A program made the translations under genes and the position numbers. The notes under the pieces were generated by a model that ran no database searches, had not been told where the DNA came from, and saw only the letters and a list, made by a program, of their open reading frames with translations. Positions 1-11,755 of a stretch of 64,000 nucleotides of DNA are shown piece by piece. The stretch covers positions 12,546,501-12,610,500 of the forward strand of contig CM073886.1 in NCBI GenBank assembly GCA_037176705.1. The letters are read 5' to 3'. How positions within the stretch are numbered: the first letter of the stretch is position 1; every line of letters starts with the position of its first letter. The DNA is from Molossus alvarezi. Taxonomy: Eukaryota > Chordata > Mammalia > Chiroptera > Molossidae.

Positions 1-1585
1 AATTTGATAGCAAGGGTTACTTATTACAAATAGAACCAAAGAAAAGGCAAAGTTGATGTTTAAGACCCAACAACTAAAAAGGGTGCAGACTGGGGCTGGT
101 CACAGGAGAAGTAGCCATCAGGAATTTTTTATGTTAGAAATCAGAATTGAGATCCACTTTTTTTCCCCTGAAGCCTAGGCCTTAAATTTAATCCCATCTT
201 AAAATTGTTCTAATCAAATATGAAAACTTTTAGGGGAAGTTTAAAAAACTGTCAGTTACTAACCTTACTTAACAGGATAATTTTATTACATACTCTGGTC
301 TAAAAAGCTTGCTAAATTGGGAGCATTTCAGATCTTTGCTCCCTGGCATATGTTTCACTTTGGGCTCAAATAAACTATTATAAAAATTCCAAAAAGAACA
401 AATAAATAATAAAAATAAAAAGCTTGCTAAATCAATAGTGTTTAGCTAAAGAGAGTAAGCAAAAAGGCATACAAAAATCACCTCAAACAGTATATCCTGA
501 AATCACATCGCTTGAAAGATGGCTAAACCTCAGAAAAGTTTGATCCTGTGTTTAAAAGCAAGTAGCCAATTTCTCTGCCACAGTAAGCTTGCTTGGATAA
601 ATGATCTGGGTTTTCAGAAACTCCATGGGAGGGTCCCAGCACCTGGGGATGTGTTTTCAGACTCTTGATCGAATCAGCAGGGTCATACAAATTCCAGGCT
701 TTCAAAATTTCACAGGCAGCAGTCTCCAGACCAGATAAAGTGAAATGAGTGGGAAACAAAAGAGCCCTGCTAATATCTGCTAACATCAGCAATAGACTCC
801 AACCATGGCCAAATACACCTCCAATAACCACAAAAGGGAGTACCAAGAAAAGAATGAAGAAACAGGTTCCTAAGTTGTAACAACTTCTTGATAGCACTTC
901 ATGCCTCCAAAGTTGCACATGTGTCTGTTGGAAAGGCTGCAATCACAACTGCAGAATGCCCGTGGGCTGCTTGGAACTGACTACACAACAGCACTAACTC
1001 ATTTTGTTGGCAGGGGAAAAAAGGTACAATTCGAGAAATGCGACTCAGCCACAGAAGTTCCCAAAGTGCTCAGACAACCTGCTGCACGGCAGCCTTCTCA
1101 CCACCACAATCTTAGAAGACGGTTATAAAAAACAATAATCCAGAATTCTCTAAGTATTGATGCATTTAAATGTCCACACCTCTCTTTATTAAGCCAAAAG
1201 GATTGTATCTACCAGGTAAATACACCTTCTATGCAAGAGGATACAAATTTTACTGCTAATGGGTAAAGTGTGAATGTCACAATTTCTAAGAATTCCAATG
1301 TCCCTAATGACTTACAAAGCCATATATTTTAGTCTGTCCTTTTTTTCTTCATTTCTTTATTTTATTTTATTTTATTTTTCCATCATTATCCTCAATGTAC
1401 AAATATTAAAAACATTTAATAACAAACGTGAAGATATCATAAGAACTGAAACCACAATTCACCCAAGGCAACAGGAGTGTACCCACTTGGGGTTGAAAGA
1501 CAAGACCATTCCTTACCACCTTTCCTTACTAGTTCTCCAGTTCTTGGAGGTGAGCACAGAAACAGACACCTTGTGTCTGACTCAC
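1..1585 (-). other. AXIN1: AXIN1 intron 2 (partial)
   Basis: This sequence lies 3' of the AXIN1 first coding exon, whose donor reads CAG|GTGAGT across 1586/1585 on the minus strand. It holds no recognisable exon. At about 318-385 there is a short repeat with a polyadenylation-like GCTCAAATAAAC, related to one near 24.6 kb. A 139-codon open frame runs 942 to 523 on the minus strand with one hydrophobic stretch; I do not recognise it (see findings). No Ves SINE is present. Confidence 0.8.
318..388 (+). repeat. LTR-like interspersed repeat fragment
   Basis: The segment has GGGAGCATTT, TTTGCTCCCTGG and GGCTCAAATAAACT in order, then TTATAAAAAT. The same order occurs at 24585-24640 with its continuation at 25623-25650. 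A terminal GCTCAAATAAA is typical of retroviral-like LTR R/U5 regions, but I cannot name the family. Confidence 0.4.
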
Positions 1586-2463
1586 CTGAATTCTCTGCCT
1601 TCGCTGTACCGTCTACTTGAGGAGGCCCGCGGGGCAGCTGTCTCCAGGAGCAGCTTCTGTGTCAGCCTGCTGGGGGGAGCAGGGTCTCTGCCATCATCTT
1701 CGTCTATATCTTGGTCACACTTCCATTCCTCATCTTCATTCAAAGTGGGCAGATATCCAGGTATGCCCTTCCCTGTCCCTGACCCAGAGCTCTGGTCACT
1801 ACAGAGCTTCGGGCTCTCTGAGCCTGTCCTTGTGTATTCCAAATAAATATCAGACTTGAGGAATGAGGGGTACGTGTTCTCTTCCATGGTAGATTGGATT
1901 TCTGTCTGGGCCTGGTCAAACATGGCAGGATCAATCAGCTGCTTCATAATGCAGTCCTTTATGAAACTCTTGGTGGCTGGCTTGGTTTGCCTGGACACAA
2001 TGCCATTGTTATCAAGGATGTACTTTCGGTAGATAGCTTTGGCCAGCTTCAGCCTCTTCTCCTCATTTGAGTCACAGGGCTCCAGTTTCCTGAAGCCGCT
2101 GCAGGCAAACCAGAAGTCCAGCAGGTCAGCACAGTCCTCCTGCTTCAGGAAGGTCCTAAACAGGTTTATCCCGTCTTGATCATCTAGTAAGGAGTGCAAT
2201 GACTCGGCCCACTTCAAGTACGGTGGGGTGGGTGAAGCACTGCCCTCAGGCTCGTACCCCAGGTCCAGATCTGAGCGCCTCGGAGTGGCTGTTGAAGTCT
2301 CGCCTTTAATCCCGACACCTTTCCCAGAGCAGAAGCTGTGGCTGACAGGCCTAGGGTCTGTGGACACCAGTTCACCCTCCTCACCAGGCACTGGAGGTCT
2401 GGGGGCATCTTCGGTGAAACTTGCTCCGAGGTCCAAGGGGAAACCCTGCTCTTGAATATTCAT
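1586..2463 (-). CDS. AXIN1: Axin-1, first coding exon (residues 1-293)
   Basis: Axin-1 is the rate-limiting scaffold of the beta-catenin destruction complex in cytoplasmic Wnt signalling. This exon carries the N-terminal 293 residues from ATG 2463-2461. The tankyrase-binding motif RPPVPGEE is at residues 22-29. The RGS domain, which binds APC SAMP repeats, runs from about residue 88 to 211 (key stretch [15 protein letters not shown]). The exon ends inside an Arg codon at a CAG|GTGAGT donor. The upstream Met in frame (2538) lies in the 5' UTR: MNIQEQ is the family start, and the exon acceptor (CAACAG|GACA) puts exon start near 2544. The GSK3-, beta-catenin- and DIX-coding exons lie beyond the left edge. 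Identity is very secure; the UTR boundary is inferred. Confidence 0.97.
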
Positions 2464-2544
2464 TTTGAGACTCTGCGTCAATGAACAATGAGCGCTGCAC
2501 CCTAATACATCAGTACTTATAGCTCCAAAGTGAATCAATCTGTC
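2464..2544 (-). other. AXIN1: AXIN1 5' UTR part of exon 2
   Basis: Minus-strand sequence between a plausible acceptor (TTTCAACAG, ending 2545) and the initiator ATG. It keeps the reading frame open upstream (first Met at 2538), so the start choice rests on known axin N-termini. The acceptor has a weak pyrimidine tract. Confidence 0.6.
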
Positions 2545-5500
2545 CTGTTGAAACCATTAAGAGGACAAGGATTAGGAAAGGTGGGTCCATGGAAACATGA
2601 CCACAGAGGTTTTCTCAAGACAAGACTTGCAATGACGCCCTCCCGCTCGAACTCAAAGCCAGAAATTCAGTTTAAATTTGCAACCTTTCATCACAAAGTT
2701 TTTGCTATATTAAAACAATTTCTGGTAACTTTTACAACTACAGGAATGACTCTGGTGCTAAGAAATGGAGAACACCACACCCCTCAAGTAACATCACAGA
2801 GACAAGCAGCCTGGGGCAACCTGGAGACCTCCCATCTTGGCTACAGAGCTGAGTGACCAGTCCTTCTCTGCAAGTTCCAGGAAAGCAAGAGGACTGGAGA
2901 AAACAAAGGTGCTTCTAGTCCTCCTAGTCGTCAAACTTGGTGTAAACTGATCCTTCACACGTGAGATAAGGATGACTACCCCTACCTGCTCCACAGGGTC
3001 ACTGTGAGACTCAGATATGGAAAGGACAGCACATCACACACCATTAGGAGGGCGGTTGTATCTGCTCTCCACATTCTCTAGGCCCTCAGCCACTGTGCTT
3101 TCTGCCTACCCCACCACTTCATACTCGTATGCCTCACAACATGTACAAACACAAAGTGAGTTGTTCCTCTAACTCTCAACACATGCCGAAAAGAGCAGTT
3201 AATTATGGGTCACCTTCAGCATCTTCAAGAGTGTAAGCAAAAGACATGCACACACACAGGAGCCTTGTCATGTCACCAATGTGGACAATCTTAAAAATGT
3301 TCCCATCAGAAAGCTGCACTTGACCTTTAAAACCTTGCTTATAAGGAAAGTATCCTACTGATGGCAAATGGCAATTGAGTACTCTGAGGAACAGAGAAGG
3401 TATGGGAAAAATGAAAAACAATACAATTACAACTTTTAGCTAAGGAAGCATACAGCTCATATGATTTAACTCTGAAAGCTGAAAACCGAACCACCCACTC
3501 AGAGATCAGGGAACCATGCATTTTTGTTGCTGCTACTACAAGCCTGCTTTGGGTTTGAGGGAAGATTGTCCTGGATCAGCACTCTGCTATGGTCTTTGGT
3601 CTTCCCTGTCACATGCTACAGGAGCTCTTAGAGCCCACAAGCTGGGTTCTAAGAGGGTGACTACAACACAGCCTGCCATGATGTAAGTGGTCTGCCTAGA
3701 AGTGAGCTGGAGAGAAGCATGTCAGGTCCAAAATGCCTGGAGCACCTGAACAAGCCAGAAGAAGCAAAATAGAACCCTACAATCTGGTACCGACGCAAAG
3801 GGAGCTCTCCCTGGCCATCAATCCACACTCTGGGCCCTGGTCTACATGTATCCGCCCCCAATATCTGCATTCTCACACTGCACACACTTCACCTGCCAGC
3901 AGCTGCTGACAGCTAAAAGCGAAAAGCATTCAGAGATGGAGGCTGGGTCACAACTATGTGCACCAAATGACATTTCTGCAGCTAATTACTTTTTATGAAA
4001 ACTACTGGGTAGGTTGTAATTTCAGCCTCAGCAAGAATAGCCTGTTTCTTAAGGTCAAGGCGCTCAGGTTATGGCACCCTGCTGTTCATGGACCACTTCA
4101 ACGGCAACGTTGCTTTCTTGGAGCACCATCAACATGGAATAAGTACCTATGGTGCCTCAGCTCCACACCAGCTTGTGGATGTCTAATGTCCTATTGTCTA
4201 GGACATCATCTCAGGAGAGGGCCTGAACCCAGCCCCTGAGCCTTACCCTTAGAGATACTCTGTAGTTCACTGGCCTTAAGAAAGAAACAAGTCACTGTTC
4301 AAATGGAAAGCGAATTATGAATCACTGTCATTTTCTCTTAAGGTCCTATGACTTCTATGTAAATTATTTGTAGCAGCCTGATTTAAACATTTTCTTCAGG
4401 ACACACAGCACCTAGCACAAAGTCTGGCAACTAATGGGCACCAATAAGTATTTAATGATGCCAAATGTTGCTTATTTATAGATGCTGAACTACTATGCTG
4501 TAGAAACAGCAATTAAACTCAAGATCTACCCCTTTACTACCAAACTGGGGTTATCTTAAAAGAATGACGTTTAAATTCATGTGTGAACAAGTCCCCCCAA
4601 TCATTTTAAACTATTTTTCATTGCTCAAAAGAAACATTTCTTATAATTCACATCTATTTTAGGCTGTCAACTGATAGAAGATCTTTGGTGTCTCTGGAAG
4701 CACATGAGCATCTCCCCAAGTTACTGATGTTATTGAAATGTGCTCCAACTCCCACAACCTCAGGTTTCCACAGAGAAGCACACCAAGCATTTAGTGTACA
4801 TACCACACATAAAGCAGTTATATTAATCCAAGTTAGAAACAAATGCCCACAAGCACTGAATCTAATATTGTGTAACCACCATCAATAAAGTAATTCCACA
4901 AAAGGAATCTACAACTCTGACACCACATTTAAAATCTCCTTTGGTCACTGCTAAGACATATCCCCTGGGTACCAAAGCAGCCAGCTCAATGTTACACATG
5001 TGTATATATTTATTTAGCTCAAATATAACTTTTGACTTTGTTTATGTGAAGTGTAGAAATAATACAGCATGACTGATATTTTCCCAACTGTCCATTAATT
5101 AAACTCTTGAAAGATTAAATGGCTGTTACACATGTAATCCATGCCCCCACCACCTAAATTCTAAATAACCAATGTAACCCCAAAAAAAAAGTCTACTTAG
5201 CTTTTCTGAAACTAAAAATCCAAGAAACACCAACACCTAATGAAAAACAAACAGAAACACTGTGTTTTATATCCTTTCCCATCCTTGTTCCTGAATAGAA
5301 GTTCTTAAAAGTGAACCCATGATACTGTTATCTTGGGAGGTCAGGTTTAGACTGTGTGTGTCTCTAAAACAGGGCCTGGAGGTCCAAGTATGCCTTAAGA
5401 CTTCCTGAAGAAGCAGAGAACATAAGTGCAAGCAGAAAAGAGGGGCGGAGATGCACAATAAGAACTCTATAAATTTGAGAGGTGAGCTGAGAAAAAGCCC

Positions 5501-6465
5501 AAGAGAATTGACTTTTTTTTTCTTCTCTACTGTCCTCAGTGTTGAACTAAGTTTCACTGCCCTGACTGTATTGCTCTGGTTTCATGGAGGACTGAATTTC
5601 AAAATACGATGTGAAGAATCTAAGACTCACACCCAAGAGAGACTTTGGGGGACCTTCAAGAGTACAGCCACTCAGATAAGCCTAACCCACCCTAAGGCAC
5701 CTCTGCCTCAGAAGGAGTGCTCTCCTTGGGTTTCAGACTCATGCATTCCTCCCTTTTGCTGGGGGTTGAGAAAAGGGACACAATCCACTATCCAGCCTCC
5801 CTCCAGAATCCCTGCACACAAATATCTAGCCCCAGCAGCTACTCTGCACCCCACCCACACCCTGAAACATGCCCAAAGCCCACAGACCACAGCCCCCACC
5901 CAGCATCATCCAAACACAGCTGCAGACCCCAGCCTCCTCCAGGAGGAACCGCTACCCCTTCTCAGAATCCTGGGTCTGCCTTACACCCTTCCACTAACCT
6001 AGAGCAAGAGTCTGCCCTTTCTGCACCAAACCAAGCACTCTTTCCCCCAGTGTTAACGGCCCTTACCTTCTCTATCCCCTGCTAGCAACCCCCCCACACA
6101 CACCTGACCTCACAGCCTTAGCCACACACACCTTCCTCCCACTTCACCGCAGTCTGCACACCCTTCATGCACAGCCTGAACACTTCAGCACACCTCCCTT
6201 CACACACTCCCAGCCCGCAGTCTCCCTTCACACGCCCTCCGAGCCCGCACAGCCTGTCCGCATAGCTTCCCTTCACTTGCACCCGACCCACACATCTCCC
6301 TTCAAACGCCGTCCGAGCCCGCACAGCCTCCCCCAAACACGCTCCCGGCCCGCACCCGCCGAGCCCCTCTTCCGGGTCCCGCGCCCGGCCCGGCCTACGC
6401 GGCCTACAAAAGGCGGCCGAGCTGGCCCGCGCCCTCAGGAATGCGCGACCGACCCGCACTACTCA
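2545..6465 (-). other. AXIN1: AXIN1 intron 1
   Basis: About 3.9 kb between the promoter CpG island and the coding exon. No exon and no Ves SINE is visible. A MIR/L2-like piece at about 4390-4470 has the motif GCACCTAGCACAAAGTCTGG, followed by the typical ATAAGTATTTAATGA-like end. The part from 5.7 to 6.3 kb is C-rich and grades into the CpG island. Confidence 0.7.
4388..4470 (+). repeat. MIR/L2-like ancient repeat fragment
   Basis: Contains CAGCACCTAGCACAAAGTCT and then CACCAATAAGTATTTAATGA, which resembles the 3' end of old mammalian MIR/L2 elements (CTGGCACATAGTAGG..CAATAAATATTTG). Strongly diverged. Confidence 0.5.
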
Positions 6466-6466
6466 C

Positions 6467-6600
6467 CCGCGCGCGGTAGCGGCGGCGGCGGCTGGGCCCC
6501 GGGCCCGGCTCCCGGAGAGGCGCGGCGCGGCGCGGCGCGGCGCGGCCCATGCGCTCAGTGGCGGCGCGGCGGGCGGGACGGGGCGGGGGCGCGGCCCGGG
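6467..6600 (-). other. AXIN1: AXIN1 putative untranslated exon 1
   Basis: The 3' boundary is a consensus donor (G|GTGAGT) at 6467/6466 on the minus strand inside the CpG island. The 5' boundary is an estimate only. It would splice to the acceptor at 2545/2544. Confidence 0.4.
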
Positions 6601-6882
6601 GCAGCCCCCATCGCGGCGGCGGCGCGGCGGCCCGGAGGCGGGCGCAGGCTGGCCGCGGCGGCGCCGCCGAGGCCGGCCGCCCGCTCTCACCGGCTTACTC
6701 GTTGGGGACACAGGTCCAGCCGGACCCCGGCCGGTCCTGCGGCGGCGGCCGCGATCGCTTCCCCGAGTGGGGAGCCCAAGCCCAGAGTGCCGAAGCCCAG
6801 GCCCGAGCGCCCCCGCCGGCGCCGCCCGGAAGTGCGGGGGCGGGGCCGGGGCAAGGGGCGGGGCCCCGAGCGAGGGAAAGGC

Positions 6883-7300
6883 CGAGAGCGTGGGGCGGGA
6901 TCGAAGGCGTGGGGCGGGGCAGAGAGCGTGGGGTAGAATCGAGAGCGTGGGGCGGGACCGAGGAGGGGTGGAACGAGAACGTGGGGGCGAGGCCAAAAAC
7001 GTGAGGGCGGAACCGAGAGTGAGAACTCGAGACGGAGCCAGAGGGCCGGGATAAAGCGAAGAGAGTCGGGGAGGTCCCCAAATGGGAGGGTGGAGCTTCG
7101 AACGTGGAGGCAGTGCCGGGGCACGTGCTCGAAGCTGAGAACGTGGGGGCGGGTCCGAGAGAGACGGAGCCGGAGCGCTAGGAAGGACTAAGAGAATGGA
7201 GGTGGAGCCTCGATCGTGGGGGCGGGGCCTGAGCGTACGGGTTGGCCCTGAACTTTGAGGCGGGGCCAAAAGCGTTCAGACGGACCTGGGACGTGAGGCG
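6883..7300. repeat. Degenerate minisatellite of CGTG + GC-box units
   Basis: Units of roughly 19-20 bp such as GAGAGCGTGGGGCGGGA recur. CGTG cores lie at 6889, 6908, 6927, 6946, 6980, 7000, 7103, 7142, 7215 and 7292, plus a full CACGTG at 7122. The first four are 19 bp apart. The array lies upstream of AXIN1. Confidence 0.7.
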
Positions 7301-7330
7301 GGGCCGGAGCAAGTGGGTGTGGTTAAATAT

Positions 7331-9690
7331 GCCTATGTGGGCGGGGCGGGGGCGAAGCAACAACGCAGGGGACCTGGGAGGGGGGAGCAAGAAACTACGC
7401 CGGTCTCCTTGGGCTTTGGAATCCCCAGCAAGGGTTCCTTAAAGACTTTGGTCACCAGGAAGGCCTGGTCCGGTGCACTAAATTGATGACCGGCCCGGCA
7501 AGGCGCATGCCAGGTTGCAGCCTTCTTCTGCTGCCCACACAGATGTCCACTAGCCTAGGATTACCAAGGTCGGCACCCACAGGCCCTCGGGGCAAGCAGC
7601 TCGTGCCTGAGTGGGTGAAGTGACCAGAGGGCCTGGAGAACGCGGGAGTGTCTGGCACTGTACAGGAAGACCCTCACAAATGTTCAGGGCACTGAAGGGA
7701 GCAGGTGTCCAGGAGTTGGGCACCTGGAGGGCAGAACCAGGCTAATGGAGAGCTGAACCCCGGGTAATATCCAGCCCTTGTTTCCCCTTCTCCATGCCCA
7801 CTGTTCCCCAACTGGCGAGGATGCTGAGATGGTCTGGGACAATGCCCTCCCCGAGTCCTCAGGCAGTCTGGACTCAGGGCCTGGGCAAACAGTAGGTAAT
7901 AGGCATCCAATAAATTCTAGTCGACACTTGGTCAGGAGACCCAACCTCCAAAGAGTTGTGCGCTGAAACTGGCTGAGGTCCCACCCTGGCTAGGTCCACC
8001 TGCCTCAATTTCTCCTACGCACTATCCAGGGTTCAGACAAGGACTCCCCTTCCCACCACTGCCTGAGGGTCTCACTTGCCCAGGCCAGCCTGAAAGCATG
8101 GGCCTCTGGGTGTCCTGATCCCTGCATCCACCATCCCTTTACCCCCTGCTGTCACCATAGCAGTCCTTGCCTGACCTGCAAGCCCAGCTGGCCAACTCTG
8201 TGTTGCACACTCCCACCACCAGTCTCGCCCTAAGGGAAGGATGTCAGCACCAGGAATTGATTACTGCCCCTAAGGAATTGCTTCTGCCTCCACCTATGAC
8301 CACCCAAGACCCTGTCCTGTGCACAGCCATACTGGGCCTAGCATCTGGAAAAATGTTCCTGGCAGCCTCCAGGGGACAGCCATACTGCCATTGTACAGAC
8401 AAAGAAGCTGCCACTCAGGCCATATAGGGATTTGCTCACCTCTTCCTGTCCCAGGGTTCCCCAACACCTCATCCATCCGCACCTTTCCCAACAACCTTCA
8501 TTTAGCCTGCTCTCTGGTGCATACAGCCCTTCAGAACCCTTCTCTGATGTCTCCTCCATGCCACCCTCACCTGGGCACATCTGAAGTGGTCACTTGCCTA
8601 CTTCATGCTTCCACTATGCTGCCCCCAGGTCACCTCTAATGTCACCAAATCTTTTCCTGGACACTGCTCACACTTGTTGTGCACCTTCATCTTATATATC
8701 TCCCAGGCAGGGGGAGAAGTCCCAGCTTGGGACAGCCTGAGCTACCAACCAGCCTCCCATTCAGCTGCCCACCAGTAGTTCCTGCCTTTCCCAGGACTCA
8801 ACATAGATTCCAGTGCCCAGGGTTTTGTAGGAAAAGGGGGCAGAGAGAGATAGGGGCCACCAGAAGTATCCACAGCTTGCTGAGGCAGGCTGGGCATGGG
8901 CCAAGGCTGTGGATGAGAATAGCATATTTCAGAAGCTATATGTCTGAACCCACATTGGCTCTACTAGGGTCCTGGTGGCAGGTGTCACTCTCATTCACTA
9001 GGATGGCCTCAGGCCCCACAATGCTAGACATAGGAGATGCCCCTGCAGCCCCTCCTCTCTCCTGTTCAGCCTCAGAAGCTTAGAGGAGACAGAATAGGTG
9101 GTCTTCATTGCACAGCAGGATTTCTATGGGGTGCAGGAGTCCTGGATAGACGGGACAGACAGCAGTACCTCCCAGACAATGGCCCTCAGGCTGCCTCCCC
9201 ACTCCCAGACACTGGCCCCCAATGCTTGCCTTGGTTCTGCAGAGCTGCTGCTGTGGCCAGACCAGACTCCTGAGGTTGTGTCCACATCCATCCTTCTCCT
9301 GGCCCATGGTAGCAGATGTTCCCAGGCCCTGGGACCAGAATAGGGCCCTCGGGCCTCCGGCTCCTCAGGGCCCCCACCCTGCAGGAACAGGAAGGGAATC
9401 AGAAAGTCTAGAAGAATGCAACAATGTTCTATGGTGGATTATGCCTGTGGGCATAAGGGGAGATTGTCTAAGCAGGGTTGGGGAGCAGACCAGAGGAGGA
9501 AGCTCAGGGAGAACTCTGAAGAGAGGAAGGCAGTGAAGGCAGCACAGGGGCCTGCAATGAAACAGAGGTGACCTGGCAGGGAGACTGCTTCAGCTACCCA
9601 GAGCTGAGACCAGATATATCTGTAGGAATCTCACTTCTGAATAGGTGAACTCCAAGGTGGAGCACCCTCTTTTCATTGCAGAGATCCTTT
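7331..9690. other. Intergenic, no gene seen
   Basis: Unique-looking, moderately GC-rich sequence upstream of AXIN1. Open frames here are short, overlap on both strands and have no family resemblance. A MIR-like end (CCTGGGCAAACAGTAGG..CAATAAATT) is at about 7875-7915. No SINE. Confidence 0.6.
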
Positions 9691-9984
9691 AAAATGAACT
9701 CTTGCTTGTGCCCTGGCCAGTTTGGCTCAGCGATTGGAGCGTCAGCCTGTGGTCCAAAGAGACCCAGGTTCGGTTCCCGCTAAGGGCACATACCTCAGTT
9801 GCAGTTAGTCCCCGGCCCTGGTTGGGTCATGCGGGTGGCGACCACTCCTTGTGTCCCTTTCACATCGATGTTTCTCTCTCTCTCTTCCTCGCTCTCCCTC
9901 CCACTCTATCTGAACAAAAAATGGAAAAGATGTCCTCGGGTGAGGATTAAAATAAATAAATAAATAAAATAAAATGAACTCTTG
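9691..9984. repeat. 14-bp target-site duplication around a SINE
   Basis: AAAATGAACTCTTG occurs at 9691-9704 and again at 9971-9984, on either side of the SINE. A shorter third copy (AAAATGAACTCC) is near 10219, after a second SINE. Confidence 0.8.
9711..9970 (+). mobile_element. Ves SINE, full-length, plus strand
   Basis: It starts CCCTGGCCAGTTTGGCTCAG (tRNA-like A box) and includes GGTTCGGTTCCCGCTAAGGG (B box), a CT-rich body and the TCCTCGGGTGAGGA tail before an AAATA repeat. The perfect flanking duplication shows a fairly recent insertion. Confidence 0.9.
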
Positions 9985-10219
9985 CCCTGACTGGTTTGCT
10001 CAGTGGTTAGAGCACTAGACTGTGGACCAAAGAGCCCCAGGTTCGATTCCAGCCAAGGGCATGAACCTTAGTTGCGGTTTGTCCCTGGCCCCAGTTGGAA
10101 TTGTGCGGGTGGCAACCAATCGATCTGTTTCTCCCACATCTATGTTTCTCTTTCCTTTCACTCTGTCTGAAGATAAATGTAAAAATATCCTCGGGTAAGG
10201 ATTAAAATATAAATAAATA
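9985..10219 (+). mobile_element. Ves SINE, plus strand
   Basis: Starts CCCTGACTGGTTTGCTCAG and ends in TCCTCGGGTAAGGA plus A-rich tail. It sits directly in the right-hand duplication of the preceding SINE, so the same site was hit twice. Confidence 0.88.
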
Positions 10220-10354
10220 AAATGAACTCCATTCCTTGGGAGCAGAAGTCTGCCACTAGAGGCTTTGATTTGATTAACTGTAGATGACCTTTGTTCAGGC
10301 TTTCCAGGAACGAAGCAAAAAAACTTAGGAATAACAATCTAATTAAAAAATGAG

Positions 10355-10600
10355 CCCTGGACAGTATATCTCAGTGGTTAGAGCGTCGCCCAGCAGACCA
10401 ATGAGTTGTGGGTTCGATTCCAGCCAAGGGCATGTACCTCGGTTGTGATTTGTCCCCAGCCCTGCTTGGGGTCACGTGGGAGGAGCCACTCAATGTGTCC
10501 CTTTCACGTTGATGTTTCTTCTCTCTTTCATCCTCTCTCTCCCTCCCACTCTATCTAAACAAAAATGGAAAAAAGTCCTCAGGAGAGGATTAAAAAAAAA
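10355..10600 (+). mobile_element. Ves SINE, plus strand, diverged head
   Basis: The head reads CCCTGGACAGTATATCTCAG. B box TTCGATTCCAGCCAAGGGC. It ends TCCTCAGGAGAGGA and a run of A. More diverged than its neighbours. Confidence 0.85.
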
Positions 10601-10601
10601 A

Positions 10602-11755
10602 AATGGGCAGAGCCCTGGCCAGTTTCCCTCAGCAGTTAGAGCATCAGCCTGTGGATGGAAGGGTCTCGGGTTTGATTCCCAGTCAAGGGCACATGCCTAG
10701 GTTGCAGGTTCGATCCCTGGCCTCCATTGGAGTCATGCGGGAGGCAACCAATCAATATCTCTCTCTCACATCAATGTCTCTCTCTCTCTCTCTCTCCCTC
10801 CCCCGCCCTCCTTCCCTTTCACTCTATCTAAAAAATCAAAGGAAAAATATCCTTGGGCAAGAATCAACAAAAAAAGAAAATAAAAACAATGGGCAGAGGA
10901 CCTGAATAGACACTTCTCCAAAGCGGATATACAAATGACCGAGAGACATATGAAAAAAATGTTCAACATCACTAATCATCAGAGAGATGCAAATTAAAAT
11001 GACTATGAGGTATCATCTCACACCTGTCAGAATGGCTGCCATCAACAGATCAACAAACAACAAGTGCTAGCAAGGATGTGGAGAAAAGGGGACTCTAGTA
11101 CACTGCTGGTGAGAATGCAGACTGGTGCAGCCACTATGGAAAACATTATAGTGTTTCCTCAAAAAATTAAAAATGGAACTGCCATTTGACCCAGTGATCC
11201 CATTTCTAGGAATATATCCTAAGAAACCTGAAACACCAATCAGAAAGAATATATGCACCCTTATGTTCATAGCAGCGCTATTTACAATAGCTAAGATCTG
11301 GAAATAGCCCAAGTGTCCATCAGTAGATGAGTAGTTAAAAAGTTGTGGTACATTTACACAATGGAATGCTATGCAGCTATAAAAAGAAAAATCTCTTACC
11401 CTTTGAGACGACATGGAGGGACCTGGAGAGTATTATGCTAAGCGAAATAAACCAGTCAGAGAAAGACAAGTATCACATGATCTCACTTATTTGTGGAATC
11501 TAATAAATAAAATAAACTGATGAACAAAATAGATCCAGAGACATGGAAGTAGGAAACTGACTGACAAACTTCAGAGGGAAGAGGGATGGGGGTGCAGAAA
11601 GAGATAAACCAAAGAACTTATATGCATAACCAATGGACACAGGCAACAGTGTGATGAAGGCAGGGGTGGAGTGGGAACAGGGAGGACGGTGTCAATCGGG
11701 GTAAAAAAGGAGGGACATCTGTAATACTTTCAACAATAATGATAATTTTTTAAAA
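10602..11755 (+). mobile_element. LINE-1 3' fragment, 5'-truncated, split by a SINE
   Basis: From 10888 on, the sequence is the end of L1 ORF2 in sense orientation: GACCTGAATAGACACTTCTC, ATGCAAATTAAAATGACTAT, ACCCAGTGATCCCATTTCTAG, TTTACACAATGGAATGCTAT (motifs around 10900-11380). A 3' UTR follows, ending GACATCTGTAATACTTTCAA and an A-rich tail. The short duplication AATGGGCAGA at 10602-10611 and 10888-10897 shows that a SINE inserted near its 5' edge. The reading frame is broken. Confidence 0.9.
10612..10887 (+). mobile_element. Ves SINE inserted in the L1 fragment
   Basis: Head GCCCTGGCCAGTTTCCCTCAG, long CT tract near 10778-10800, tail ATATCCTTGGGCAAGAATCA. It is bracketed by AATGGGCAGA, so it is younger than the L1 it sits in. 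Confidence 0.88.

Larger units (their letters stand above)
6340..7330 (-). promoter_or_regulatory. AXIN1: AXIN1 CpG-island promoter
   Basis: Very CpG-dense sequence (repeated GGCGGCGGC, CGCGGCGCGG, GC boxes) at the expected 5' end of AXIN1. A minus-strand donor CGG|GTGAGT at 6467/6466 is a good end for the untranslated exon 1; a second weaker donor set lies near 6685-6702 and may mark an alternative first exon. No TATA box is evident. The upstream half (6883-7300) is a degenerate array of CGTG plus GC-box units. The exact start site cannot be read from sequence alone. Confidence 0.75.

Noticed and set aside
1582..2538. AXIN1 start at the upstream in-frame Met (2538)
   Set aside because: The 25 extra residues do not match axin; the family begins MNIQEQ at 2463.
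6463..7269. 268-codon minus-strand open frame upstream of AXIN1
   Set aside because: Low-complexity Pro/Arg/Ser product across a CpG island and minisatellite; several frames are open on both strands at once, as expected from GC-rich repeats.
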